Assembly (NCBI GenBank): GCA_964545545.1
Contig: CAZJGK010000033.1
Span: forward strand, 1-30,236
Length of the DNA: 30,236 nt
Source of the DNA: JAHJTW01 sp964545545
Lineage (GTDB): Bacteria; Krumholzibacteriota; Krumholzibacteriia; LZORAL124-64-63
Direction of reading: 5' to 3'
The notes below the pieces were generated by a model that worked only from the letters and a program-made list of their open reading frames with translations, was not told where the DNA came from and made no database searches. This document shows, piece after piece, positions 23,287 through 30,236 of this stretch (within the stretch, counting starts at the first letter, position 1; the number at the start of each line of letters is the position of its first letter). Made by a program: the position numbers and the translations under genes.

Positions 23287-23472
23287 CTACCAGCTTGCCT
23301 TGGTGATGCCCGGAATATCGCCCTGGAGGGCGAGCTGCCGGAAACAGATGCGGCAGATGCCGAACTTTCTCATGTAACCGCGGGGCCGCCCGCAACGACG
23401 GCAACGATTGTAGGCCCGCACTTTGAACTTGGGCTTACGCTGTGCCTTGGCAATGAGTGATTTCCTGGCCAC
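23287..23472 (-). CDS. rpsN: 30S ribosomal protein uS14, zinc-binding form
   Basis: Small-subunit head protein, 61 aa, started by GTG at 23472 behind AGGAGG. The rplE stop lies in that same ribosome binding site. Zinc ligands are Cys24, Cys27, Cys40 and Cys43. The length and Cys set mark the short, metal-binding type rather than the longer Cys-free type. Confidence 0.97.
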   Translation of the reverse strand: MARKSLIAKAQRKPKFKVRAYNRCRRCGRPRGYMRKFGICRICFRQLALQGDIPGITKASW

Positions 23473-23485
23473 TCTTCAATCCTCC

Positions 23486-24034
23486 TTAACGCCTGAACGG
23501 CATTCCCATCAGGCGCAACAATTCGCGCCCTTCTTCGTCGTTGCTGGCGGTGGTGACAATGGTGATGTTCATGCCCAAAGGCTCCTCCACCTTGTCGTAC
23601 TCGATCTCCGGAAAAATCAACTGGTCCTTCAGACCCAGCGTGTAGTCTCCACTCCCGCTCAACTTGGGGGAGGTCCCCCGGAAATCCCTGATCCGAGGCA
23701 GGGCGAAGTTGATCAGGCGGTCGAGAAATTCCCACATCCGCCGATCCCGCAAGGTCACCTTGGCGCCGATTTTCATGCCCTCGCGAACCTTGAAGTTCGA
23801 GATGGACTGGCGGGCCTGGGTGGCCACGGCCTTCTGTCCCGTGATGGATCCCAGCTCAACCAGAGCCTTCTCAAGGATCTTGGGGTTGTTGAAAGCCCGG
23901 CCGAGCCCCATGTTGATCACGACCTTGGTGGGTCGCGGGACCTGCATGGAGCTTCCGAAGGCGAATTTCTCCTGCAGAGCCGGGGACACTTCCTGCTCGT
24001 ACACTTCCCTCAGGCGGGGTTTCACTGCAGACAT
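23486..24034 (-). CDS. rplE: 50S ribosomal protein uL5
   Basis: 5S rRNA-binding protein contacting P-site tRNA. The ATG at 24034 (182 aa) is preferred because the GGAAGGA site lies 9 bases upstream and would abut the alternative ATG at 24043. VVINMGLGRAFNNPK, FKVREGMKIGAKVTLR and the PEIEYDKVEEPLGMNITIVT stretch are diagnostic. The flexible loop usually given as SPKSFDGRGNY reads SPKLSGSGDY here. Confidence 0.96.
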   Translation of the reverse strand: MSAVKPRLREVYEQEVSPALQEKFAFGSSMQVPRPTKVVINMGLGRAFNNPKILEKALVELGSITGQKAVATQARQSISNFKVREGMKIGAKVTLRDRRMWEFLDRLINFALPRIRDFRGTSPKLSGSGDYTLGLKDQLIFPEIEYDKVEEPLGMNITIVTTASNDEEGRELLRLMGMPFRR

Positions 24035-24073
24035 TGTTTCCATTCCTTCCGGTAGTCTCGCCTACCAGCAGAA

Positions 24074-24388
24074 TCAGTCGTTCAGCATCTCGCCGCTTTT
24101 TTTGCTGACGCGAGTGCGGCTTCCGTCGGACAAGATCTCCATGCCGATGCGGGTGGGCCGACCGGTGGTCGGACAGACCAGCATGACGTTGGATGCGTTG
24201 ATGGGACCCTCTTTTTCGAGGATCCCGCCCTGGGGCACGTCCCGGCTGGCCTTGGTGTGCCGCTTGATAAGGTTGACCTTCTCGACGATGATGCGGTTCT
24301 TGTCGGGATAGACCTTCAGGACCTTGCCCTCTTTCCCTCTGTCGTTGCCTGCCATGACCACGACCATGTCGCCCTTCTTGACGCGCAT
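24074..24388 (-). CDS. rplX: 50S ribosomal protein uL24
   Basis: Early assembly protein with a KOW motif, DRGKEGKVLKVYPDKNR, in the first third; 104 aa. Its ATG shares one base with the rplN stop (TAATG, 24386-24390), so translation is probably coupled. Confidence 0.97.
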   Translation of the reverse strand: MRVKKGDMVVVMAGNDRGKEGKVLKVYPDKNRIIVEKVNLIKRHTKASRDVPQGGILEKEGPINASNVMLVCPTTGRPTRIGMEILSDGSRTRVSKKSGEMLND

Positions 24389-24759
24389 TACAGCACCTCC
24401 GGAGCCAGGGAGACGATCTTCATGAACTTCTTGTCCCGCAGCTCACGCGCCACCGGACCAAAGATGCGGGTGCCGACCGGCTCCATGCTTTCGGGCTGGA
24501 GAACGACGGCGGCGTTGTCGCTGAAACGGATATAGGATCCGTCCTTGCGCCCGATTTCCTTGCAGGTGCGGACCACGACGCAGCGGATAACCTGACCCTT
24601 TTTCACATTCCCGTTGGGAATGGCAGATTTCACCGCCGCAACGATCACATCACCTACCCGAGCGTAACGACGACCCGTCCCGCCCAGGACACGGATACAA
24701 GCGGCGGTCTTGGCGCCGGAATTGTCCGCGATTACCAGTTTTGTGGATTCCTGAATCAT
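24388..24759 (-). CDS. rplN: 50S ribosomal protein uL14
   Basis: 123-aa protein at the subunit interface, MIQESTKLVIADNSGAK to FMKIVSLAPEVL. The DNSGAK, GGTGRRYARVGDVIVAAVK and FGPVARELRDKKFMKI segments are the family signature. It opens the spc cluster. Confidence 0.98.
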   Translation of the reverse strand: MIQESTKLVIADNSGAKTAACIRVLGGTGRRYARVGDVIVAAVKSAIPNGNVKKGQVIRCVVVRTCKEIGRKDGSYIRFSDNAAVVLQPESMEPVGTRIFGPVARELRDKKFMKIVSLAPEVL

Positions 24760-24806
24760 GTCACCATTCCTCCGGGCAATGTTGCCCCGGGTTCAATAGC
24801 TCGGTG

Positions 24807-25070
24807 TTACTTGGCGCGTTCTAGAATCTCGGCGACCCGCCAGCGCTTGCGCCTGGACAGGGGCCGGATAGCCATGACTTTGACCACATCGCCGATGTTG
24901 CACGTGTTATCCTCATCATGGGCGAGGATCTTGGCCGTCCTGGTGATGATTCGCTTGTACAACGGATGGGGAAACCGCCGGCTGATCTTGATCACCACGG
25001 TCTTGTCCATCTTGTCGGAAACCACCTCGCCGATCCGCGTCGCTCTGAGGTTTCGTTCAGTGTTGACCAT
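24807..25070 (-). CDS. rpsQ: 30S ribosomal protein uS17
   Basis: 87-aa OB-fold protein that binds the 5' domain of 16S rRNA. The ATG at 25070 sits behind a purine-rich GGGAGAAGGAGAAG and gives MVNTERNLRATRIG; the core SDKMDKTVVIKISRRFPHPLYKR and DVVKVMAIRPLSRRKRWRV is clear. Confidence 0.96.
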   Translation of the reverse strand: MVNTERNLRATRIGEVVSDKMDKTVVIKISRRFPHPLYKRIITRTAKILAHDEDNTCNIGDVVKVMAIRPLSRRKRWRVAEILERAK

Positions 25071-25123
25071 CTTCTCCTTCTCCCTGGTCTGGCCGGCCAC
25101 CAAGCCGACCCGACCTCAAGGCC

Positions 25124-25321
25124 CTATCGGGCGACCTTCTTCTCGTGAATAACGGTCTTGATCATGGCGATCTCACGACGCATCTCGCGCACCTGAAGGG
25201 AATTGTCCACCTGGTGCATCTTGACCCTGATCTTCAAGTTCATCAGTTCCTCGGACTTCTCCTCCATGATGCTTTCAAGCTCCTCGAGGGAAAATTCCCG
25301 GTACTCGCTGGCTTTCTTCAT
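25124..25321 (-). CDS. rpmC: 50S ribosomal protein uL29
   Basis: 65-aa helical protein at the tunnel exit, close to where SRP and trigger factor dock. It has the usual hinge between the two helices (around LMNLKIRVKMHQVDN) and RREIAMIKTVIHEK. Its ATG overlaps the rplP stop by four bases (25318-25321). Confidence 0.95.
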   Translation of the reverse strand: MKKASEYREFSLEELESIMEEKSEELMNLKIRVKMHQVDNSLQVREMRREIAMIKTVIHEKKVAR

Positions 25322-25737
25322 GACTGCTCTCCCTGGCGGCTGATGATCCGCGTCTTGAACGGCAGCTTGGCGGCGCCGAGAGACAGGGCTCGCTTGGCCA
25401 TTTCGTGGTCAACGCCGTTGATCTCGAACAGAATGCGGCCCGGCTTGACCACGGCCACCCAGTACTCGGGGGCGCCCTTGCCTTTGCCCATACGGGTTTC
25501 GGCGGGCTTCAACGTGATCGGTTTGTCCGGAAAAACCCGGATCCACACCTGTCCGACACGCTTCATGTGACGGGTGATCGCCACACGCGTGGCCTCGATC
25601 TGGCGGCTGGTGATCCAACCATTGTGCAGGGCCTGCAGCCCGAAATCACCGAAAGCGATGGTGGCGCCGCGGTGGGCCAGGCCACGCCGCTTGCCTTTCA
25701 TCATCTTCCGGTACTTGGTGCGCTTGGGCATCAACAT
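25318..25737 (-). CDS. rplP: 50S ribosomal protein uL16
   Basis: 139-aa A-site-region protein. MLMPKRTKYRKMMKGKRRG, GRILFEINGVDHEMAKRALSLGAAKLPFKT and the RMGKGKGAPEYWVAVVKPGR block are typical. The last is the site where Arg is hydroxylated in some bacteria. Confidence 0.97.
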   Translation of the reverse strand: MLMPKRTKYRKMMKGKRRGLAHRGATIAFGDFGLQALHNGWITSRQIEATRVAITRHMKRVGQVWIRVFPDKPITLKPAETRMGKGKGAPEYWVAVVKPGRILFEINGVDHEMAKRALSLGAAKLPFKTRIISRQGEQS

Positions 25738-25834
25738 GGTTCGTCGTCCTCTTCGTTCGGGCCACCGCCAACCGCGACGCCCCGGGACCTTTCAATCCGC
25801 TTTATTCCCACGCGGGCCCTGAAGACCCGCTACC

Positions 25835-26509
25835 TTACGCTCGCTGCTCTACAACCTGCTTGCGCAGCTGTTCCTTGAACTCGGCGGGGAAAATCTCCCC
25901 CTTGCAGATCCAGACCTTCACGCCGATGGCGCCGTACTGGGTCCGCGCAGTCGTCGTGCCGTAATCGATGTCCGCACGCAGGGTGTGCAGGGGCACGCTG
26001 CCGTCGTGATAACTCTCGATGCGGGCCATCTCGGCGCCGCCCAGGCGGCCGGCGCACCGGATCTTGATGCCCTTGGCGCCCATGCGCATGGCGGTGGCGA
26101 TGGCCTTCTTCATGGCGCGGCGGAAAGCCACGCGCCCTTCCAGCTGGGCGGCGATGTGGTCGGCAACCAGCGGCGCGCTCAACTCGGGCTTCTTGACCTC
26201 TTCGACATCCAGCTTGACGCTCTTGCCGACCATCTTCTGGAGCTCTGCCCGCAGCTGATCAGCCTTGACGCCTTTCTTGCCGATCACCACGCCCGGGCGG
26301 CTGGTCGCAATGATGATATTGACCTTTTCCCGGTAACGCTTGATCTTGATCGACTCCACGCCGGCGCTGCCCACCCGCTTCATCAAGTACTTGCGCAGCA
26401 ACAGGTCCTCGTTCAACCAGTCGGCGAAATGCTTATCGCTGAACCAGGTCGAGTTCCAGTCCTTGACGATTCCCAGCCGGAATCCGATCGGATGTGTCTT
26501 CTGACCCAT
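25835..26509 (-). CDS. rpsC: 30S ribosomal protein uS3
   Basis: 224-aa head protein at the mRNA entry, with helicase-like role. The ATG at 26509 gives the standard MGQKTHPIGFRLG, with GGAAGG 6 bases upstream; starts further out would overlap that site. The KH domain (RPGVVIGKKGVKADQLR) and the C-terminal GAKGIKIRCAGRLGGAEMAR and PLHTLRADIDYG blocks are present. A 97-base gap separates it from rplP. Confidence 0.97.
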   Translation of the reverse strand: MGQKTHPIGFRLGIVKDWNSTWFSDKHFADWLNEDLLLRKYLMKRVGSAGVESIKIKRYREKVNIIIATSRPGVVIGKKGVKADQLRAELQKMVGKSVKLDVEEVKKPELSAPLVADHIAAQLEGRVAFRRAMKKAIATAMRMGAKGIKIRCAGRLGGAEMARIESYHDGSVPLHTLRADIDYGTTTARTQYGAIGVKVWICKGEIFPAEFKEQLRKQVVEQRA

Positions 26510-26596
26510 GGTCATCCTTCCTTGGGCATCCCCACGGGAACGCCGGTTCATCTTCCGCTGCCGGTCAGCCGCGGCAGTCTCGAATTGGGGCCCGGT

Positions 26597-26944
26597 CTAG
26601 GCCTCGCTGCTGACGGTTACTTCGATATGACTCGTGCGCTTCAGGATGCGGTAAGCCCGGCCCTGGGCCCGCGGACGAATCCGCTTGAGCGTGGGACCTT
26701 CATTCACCAGGATCTCCTTGATGAAAAGATGCGCATCCGTCGTCGGTTTATCGGTATCTTCCCTGTTCCTGACGTTGGCTGATGCCGAAAGCACAACCTT
26801 GCGCAGGATCGGGGAGGACTTCCTGGGTGTCAGGGCCAAAATGCCCAGCGCCTCGTCCACCCTCTTGCCCCGGATCAGGTTCGCGACCTGGCGGGTCTTG
26901 AGAGGGGAGATGCGGATGTATCGAGCGACTGCTCGTGCCTCCAT
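26597..26944 (-). CDS. rplV: 50S ribosomal protein uL22
   Basis: 115-aa protein whose long hairpin lines the exit tunnel near the macrolide site. The end of the hairpin lies in the region TLKRIRPRAQGRAYRILKRTSHI, which is conserved. The N-terminus MEARAVARYIRISPLKTRQV is standard. It lies 14 bases after rpsS and 87 before rpsC. Confidence 0.97.
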   Translation of the reverse strand: MEARAVARYIRISPLKTRQVANLIRGKRVDEALGILALTPRKSSPILRKVVLSASANVRNREDTDKPTTDAHLFIKEILVNEGPTLKRIRPRAQGRAYRILKRTSHIEVTVSSEA

Positions 26945-26958
26945 CGGTCAACCTCCGG

Positions 26959-27222
26959 TTACTTCTTGCTCGAGTGGCCGCGGTAGGTACGCGTCGGGGC
27001 GAACTCACCGAGCTTATGCCCCACCATGTTTTCCTGGATGTACACAGGCACGAACTGCCGGCCGTTATGCACGGCGATGGTGTGGCCCAGGAACTCCGGT
27101 ACGATGGTCGAACGACGCGACCAGGTCTTGACGACCCGCTTCTCGCTCTTGCTGTTCAAATCCTCGACCTTGGTCAGAAGGGATGCCTCGATGAAAGGGC
27201 CCTTCTTGATTGATCTAGCCAT
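26959..27222 (-). CDS. rpsS: 30S ribosomal protein uS19
   Basis: 87-aa head protein, MARSIKKGPFIEASLL, with WSRRSTIVPEFLGHTIAVHNGR and GEFAPTRTYRGHSSKK. Complete and unremarkable in length. Confidence 0.97.
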   Translation of the reverse strand: MARSIKKGPFIEASLLTKVEDLNSKSEKRVVKTWSRRSTIVPEFLGHTIAVHNGRQFVPVYIQENMVGHKLGEFAPTRTYRGHSSKK

Positions 27223-27268
27223 ACCTTCTCTTCCTCACTGCTGAACGGAACGACTGCTCCGGCCCTCG

Positions 27269-28102
27269 TTACTTCTTCTTGACCTTGCGCCGGCGCACGA
27301 TAAACGCGTCGGACGGCTGTTTCTTGCGGGTCTTGAATCCCTTGGTCGGCATTCCCCAGGGCGTCACGGGATGACGTCCGCCGCTGGTCTTGCCCTCGCC
27401 TCCGCCATGCGGATGATCCACCGGGTTCATGGCCACGCCGCGCACCTTGGGACGCTTGCCCAACCAGCGGCTGCGCCCGGCCTTGCCGCTGACCACGTTC
27501 TCGTGCTCGGAATTACCGACTTCACCAATGGTGGCGTAGCAACGGCGATGCACCATGCGGACTTCGCCGCTGGGCAGGCGCAGGGTGACATAGTCACCAT
27601 CCTTGGCCATGACCTGGGCGTAGGAACCCGCACTGCGGGCCAGCTGACCGCCCTTGCCGATGGTCAGCTCGACGTTGTGCACCAGGGTCCCCAGGGGAAT
27701 TTTCTCCAGGGGCAGGGCGTTGCCGGGATTGTACGGCGCCTCGGGCCCGGAGAGGATCTGGTCCCCGACCTTGATGCCCTTGGGCCAGATGATGTATCGC
27801 TTCTCGCCGTCGATAAAGTGCAACAGGCAGATCCGGGCGCTCCGGTTGGGATCGTATTCCACGCTGAAGACCTTGGCCGGCACGCCGTGCTTGGTCCGCT
27901 TGAAGTCGATCTTCCGGTAGCGACGTTTGTGACCGCCGCCACGCCGGCGCACGGTGATCCGGCCGTTATTGTTCCGGCCGGACTTCCTGGTCAAAGGCTC
28001 GAGCAGGGACTTTTCCGGCTCGGTGCGCGTGATTTCGCTGAAGTCCGCGACGGTGCGAAACCGTTGGGTCGGCGTCACGGGATTGAGTTTTCTGATTGCC
28101 AT
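27269..28102 (-). CDS. rplB: 50S ribosomal protein uL2
   Basis: 277-aa protein near the peptidyl-transferase centre. SGRNNNGRITVRRRGGGHKRRYR, SAGSYAQVMAKDGDYVTLRLPSGE and the VDHPHGGGEGKTSGGRHPVTPWG block are present, including the His at the HPHGGG loop needed for activity in E. coli. It starts 18 bases after rplW. Confidence 0.98.
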   Translation of the reverse strand: MAIRKLNPVTPTQRFRTVADFSEITRTEPEKSLLEPLTRKSGRNNNGRITVRRRGGGHKRRYRKIDFKRTKHGVPAKVFSVEYDPNRSARICLLHFIDGEKRYIIWPKGIKVGDQILSGPEAPYNPGNALPLEKIPLGTLVHNVELTIGKGGQLARSAGSYAQVMAKDGDYVTLRLPSGEVRMVHRRCYATIGEVGNSEHENVVSGKAGRSRWLGKRPKVRGVAMNPVDHPHGGGEGKTSGGRHPVTPWGMPTKGFKTRKKQPSDAFIVRRRKVKKK

Positions 28103-28120
28103 TCTCGCCTACTCCCCTGC

Positions 28121-28411
28121 TCAGACGATCTCGAACAGATCGATGGAATCGCCTTCGGCCAATGTCACGACCGCTTTTTTCCAATCAGCGCGTTTGCCCT
28201 CGAAGCGGCCCATGCGCTTGATCTTGCCCCGATAGTTCATGGTCCGCACCAGGGTCACGCTGACCCCGAAGAAGTGCTCCACGGCCTGCTTGATCTCAAG
28301 CTTGTTGGCCTCGGGCAGAACCCGAAAATAGTACTGGTTGTGCTGGTCAATCATCTTGGTGCCATGCTCGGTGATCATGGGGCGTACGATGACTTTGCTC
28401 AGATCCTTCAT
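28121..28411 (-). CDS. rplW: 50S ribosomal protein uL23
   Basis: 96-aa tunnel-exit protein that docks trigger factor and SRP. The ATG at 28411 overlaps the rplD stop by four bases (28408-28411). VIVRPMITEHGT and the NKLEIKQAVEHFFGVSVTLVRTMNYRGKIKR stretch are family hallmarks. Confidence 0.96.
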   Translation of the reverse strand: MKDLSKVIVRPMITEHGTKMIDQHNQYYFRVLPEANKLEIKQAVEHFFGVSVTLVRTMNYRGKIKRMGRFEGKRADWKKAVVTLAEGDSIDLFEIV

Positions 28412-29043
28412 GACCCGAACACCTCCTCGGCGCCGCTGAGGGCTTCGGATGTAAACACCAGATTGTCGGCCCACAGAATCGTGTAGGCATTCAACTCGCT
28501 TGCCCGCAGAACCCGCACACCCTTGATGTTCCGGAAGGACTTGAAGAGAACGTCCCCTGGGCCACCTCCGGGCAGAACCACCAGCGTATGGCGGCCGGCC
28601 AAATCCAGATGACCCAACAGTTCGGCGGCTGTTTTGGTCGTGGGTTTCTCGTAACCGGGGTTCTCCAGCACGAGCACGCGCTCGTGGGTGGCCCGGTCCG
28701 AAAGGGCGCTCCTGAGGGCAAGCCGCTTGATCTTGCGCGGCAGGGTGTAGGAATAATCCCGCGGATGCGGCCCGAAAGCCACGCCGCCGCCGACCCGGGT
28801 GGGGCTGGCGCTGGACCCGGCCCGCGCGCGGCCCGTCCCCTTCTGCCGGAACATCTTGGCGCTCGTCGCACTGACCTGGGCCCGCGTCTTGGTGTCGTGG
28901 GTGCCCTGGCGCTTGTTGGCCAGGTAATTCCTCACGGCCTCAAAGAGAGCCTGCCGGTTTATCGGCTGCTCGAAGAGCGAGGCGGGAAGATCCACCGAGC
29001 CCTTCTGCTCACCTGCGCCGTCGTAAAGTTTTGCCGTTGCCAT
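28408..29043 (-). CDS. rplD: 50S ribosomal protein uL4
   Basis: 211-aa exit-tunnel protein; in E. coli it also represses the S10 operon at transcription and translation. The extended loop FRQKGTGRARAGSSASPTRVGGGVAFGPHPRDYSYTLPRK reaches the tunnel and includes the region of macrolide-resistance mutations. It overlaps rplW by ATGA and follows rplC by 38 bases. Confidence 0.97.
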   Translation of the reverse strand: MATAKLYDGAGEQKGSVDLPASLFEQPINRQALFEAVRNYLANKRQGTHDTKTRAQVSATSAKMFRQKGTGRARAGSSASPTRVGGGVAFGPHPRDYSYTLPRKIKRLALRSALSDRATHERVLVLENPGYEKPTTKTAAELLGHLDLAGRHTLVVLPGGGPGDVLFKSFRNIKGVRVLRASELNAYTILWADNLVFTSEALSGAEEVFGS

Positions 29044-29081
29044 GATTTACCTCGCTCCCGCGGCCGTCAGGCCCGGGCTTC

Positions 29082-29702
29082 CTATCGACTGGGCCTGATG
29101 TAAACGACGCCGTTGCGGTGTCCGGGCACGCTGCCCTTGACCAGGATCAGGTTACGTTCCTGATCCACGGCGACGACGGTCAGGTTCTTCTTGGTCTCCT
29201 GCTTGTTTCCATACTGCCCCGGCATCTTCTTGCCCGGCAAAACCCGTCCCGGGAAAGTATGCATACCGATGGAGCCGGACATACGCACGTTCTTCGAACC
29301 GTGCCCGTCGGGGCCGCGGTGATGATTGTGCCGCTTGATGCACCCTGAAAAACCGCGCCCCTTGGTGATGCCCGTGACATCCACCTTGCCGGCTTCGACC
29401 AGGATATCCACCCCGATGGTGTCACCCATCTTGAAGGCATGATCCCCGTCGACCCTGAATTCGAACACGTCCCGCAGGGGCGTCGTACCCGCCTTGCGGA
29501 AATGCCCCTGCATGGGCATGGGGGTATTCTTGGGCTTCTTGGCCCCGAAACCGATCTGTACGGCGCTGTAGCCGTCTGTCACATCGGTCTTGACCTGGGT
29601 GATGACACAGGGTCCAGCCTGGATCACCGTCACCGGAACACTCCGGCCGTCCTCTTGGAACTGCCTGGTCATGCCGAGTTTTTTGCCGATCAGTCCGATC
29701 AT
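29082..29702 (-). CDS. rplC: 50S ribosomal protein uL3
   Basis: 206-aa early assembly protein reaching toward the peptidyl-transferase centre. The ATG at 29702, giving MIGLIGKKLGMTR, has AGGGAG 8 bases upstream; the ATG at 29708 would be too close to that site. The W-finger/extension region reads RHNHHRGPDGHGSKNVRMSGSIG and then PGQYGNKQ, where many homologues have AGHMGN with a methylated Gln earlier in the loop. Confidence 0.96.
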   Translation of the reverse strand: MIGLIGKKLGMTRQFQEDGRSVPVTVIQAGPCVITQVKTDVTDGYSAVQIGFGAKKPKNTPMPMQGHFRKAGTTPLRDVFEFRVDGDHAFKMGDTIGVDILVEAGKVDVTGITKGRGFSGCIKRHNHHRGPDGHGSKNVRMSGSIGMHTFPGRVLPGKKMPGQYGNKQETKKNLTVVAVDQERNLILVKGSVPGHRNGVVYIRPSR

Positions 29703-29739
29703 TGTCATTGCTCCCTTGCAACCGCTCCAAACAGTGGAC

Positions 29740-30048
29740 TCAGACCTTGATCTCCACATCCACGCTGGCCGGGAGAGTCAGCTTCTTGAGAAATTCCGTT
29801 GTCTGCGGGGTCGAATTCTCGATTTCGATCAACCGCTTATGAATCCTCGTCTCGAATTGTTCACGGGACTTCTTGTCCACGAAGGTGGACCGCAGAACCG
29901 TGTAGATGGATTTGCGCGTCGGCAGGGGGATAGGACCCCTGACCAGGGCGCCGGTCCTCAGGGCCGTGGCAACGATAACCTCGGCCGATCTGTCCAGCAC
30001 CGCAGCATCGTAGGCCCTCAACCTGATCTTGATCTTCTGTCGAGCCAC
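29740..30048 (-). CDS. rpsJ: 30S ribosomal protein uS10
   Basis: 102-aa protein (NusE) that also joins antitermination complexes. Started by GTG at 30048 with AAGGAG 5 bases upstream. MARQKIKIRLRAYDAAVLDRS, PLPTRKSIYTVLRSTFVDKKSREQFETRIHKR and the VDVEIKV end match. It is the first gene of the S10 cluster. Confidence 0.97.
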   Translation of the reverse strand: MARQKIKIRLRAYDAAVLDRSAEVIVATALRTGALVRGPIPLPTRKSIYTVLRSTFVDKKSREQFETRIHKRLIEIENSTPQTTEFLKKLTLPASVDVEIKV

Positions 30049-30124
30049 GTCTTCTCCTTCGCGCAGGCTACTCCAGCCTCTCCGCCTCCCGCAGGAAACG
30101 GACTCTGCTCACCTTGCGCGCAAC

Positions 30125-30153
30125 CCTATAGCGGGTGTTCATGCGTCCAACAA
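30125..30153 (-). promoter_or_regulatory. Candidate promoter of the ribosomal cluster (rpsJ)
   Basis: On the minus strand TTGTTG (30153-30148) is followed by 17 bases and TATAGG (30130-30125), about 75 bases before the rpsJ GTG. Its -35 box lies in the U-rich tail of the tuf terminator. Consensus match is moderate. Confidence 0.4.
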
Positions 30154-30156
30154 CGA

Positions 30157-30178
30157 AAGGGGCGGATGACCGCCCCTT
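30157..30178 (-). terminator. Intrinsic terminator after tuf
   Basis: A 9-bp stem (30157-30165 with 30170-30178) with a 4-base loop lies 7 bases past the tuf stop. Seven of the stem pairs are G-C. On the minus strand it continues as TCGTTGTT. It separates the elongation-factor gene from rpsJ, perhaps with partial read-through. Confidence 0.7.
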
Positions 30179-30185
30179 AACCGAA

Positions 30186-30236
30186 CTACTCGATGATCTT
30201 GGACACCACGCCGGCGCCCACCGTACGGCCGCCCTC
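30186..30236 (-). CDS. tuf: Elongation factor Tu, C-terminal end only
   Basis: The last 16 residues, EGGRTVGAGVVSKIIE, and a TAG stop are inside the window; the rest lies beyond the right edge. This ending is characteristic of EF-Tu, which brings aminoacyl-tRNA to the ribosome. Its position directly before rpsJ fits the str-S10 arrangement of many bacteria. Confidence 0.9.
   Translation of the reverse strand, partial: EGGRTVGAGVVSKIIE

Noticed and set aside
27371..28486. A 371-codon plus-strand frame over rplB, rplW and rplD
   Set aside because: It is antisense to three intact ribosomal genes and has no recognisable domain; its open length comes from GC-rich codon bias.
1..30236. Defence system, prophage, insertion sequence, integron or tRNA genes
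   Set aside because: No transposase, integrase, terminal inverted repeats, cloverleaf-like segment or nuclease/toxin pair was seen; gene order is that of a stable chromosomal region.

Overview
The window is an ordinary chromosomal stretch of a GC-rich, Gram-negative-type bacterium. It is dominated by one of the most conserved blocks in bacterial genomes. From about 14.0 kb to the right edge, read on the minus strand, lie the S10, spc and alpha ribosomal clusters in canonical order: (tuf) rpsJ rplC rplD rplW rplB rpsS rplV rpsC rplP rpmC rpsQ rplN rplX rplE rpsN rpsH rplF rplR rpsE rpmD rplO secY adk map infA rpmJ rpsM rpsK rpsD rpoA rplQ. All 31 complete genes are intact. Several start with GTG or TTG behind good ribosome binding sites.

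The left part is more lineage-specific. From left to right it holds the last codons of an MgtE-type Mg2+ transporter (+) and metG (+). A ferredoxin-NADP+ reductase (-) and a small Lys-rich/acidic protein (+) follow. Next comes a two-gene unit on the minus strand: an exported seven-bladed FG-GAP beta-propeller with a C-terminal FlgD/T9SS-like sorting domain, coupled by an ATGA overlap to an adenosine deaminase-family gene. Then come an M23 peptidase (+), apparently started by a CTG codon, and a minus-strand cassette of fabH, an ABC ATPase, a fused GldF/GldG-type permease and a DUF4340 protein. The last three of these are joined by ATGA overlaps.

The likely source is a member of the FCB superphylum or a neighbouring candidate phylum (for example Krumholzibacteriota, Eisenbacteria or Fibrobacterota-like). 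This is inference. It rests on the GldFG/DUF4340 cassette, the FG-GAP plus C-terminal sorting-domain architecture, the MetRS variant whose signature reads KLSTS, and high GC with many GTG starts. No 16S rRNA is present to settle it.

The ribosomal block starts just after a tuf terminator, where a plausible promoter sits, and ends in a strong 11-bp hairpin followed by a second one. I saw no strong terminator inside it. The block makes ribosomal proteins, the RNA polymerase alpha subunit, translation initiation factor IF-1, the SecY translocon channel, adenylate kinase and the N-terminal Met-removing peptidase. The left-hand genes concern the cell envelope (M23, GldFG/DUF4340, FG-GAP, FabH) and general metabolism (FNR, Ada, MetRS).

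I found no CRISPR, phage, insertion sequence, tRNA, rRNA or defence system, and nothing that I would call a new system. The points worth a second look are modest: the CTG start, the HxD variant of M23, the Gly/Arg-rich extension of uS5, the exported propeller coupled to a cytosolic deaminase, and the GldFG fusion cassette.
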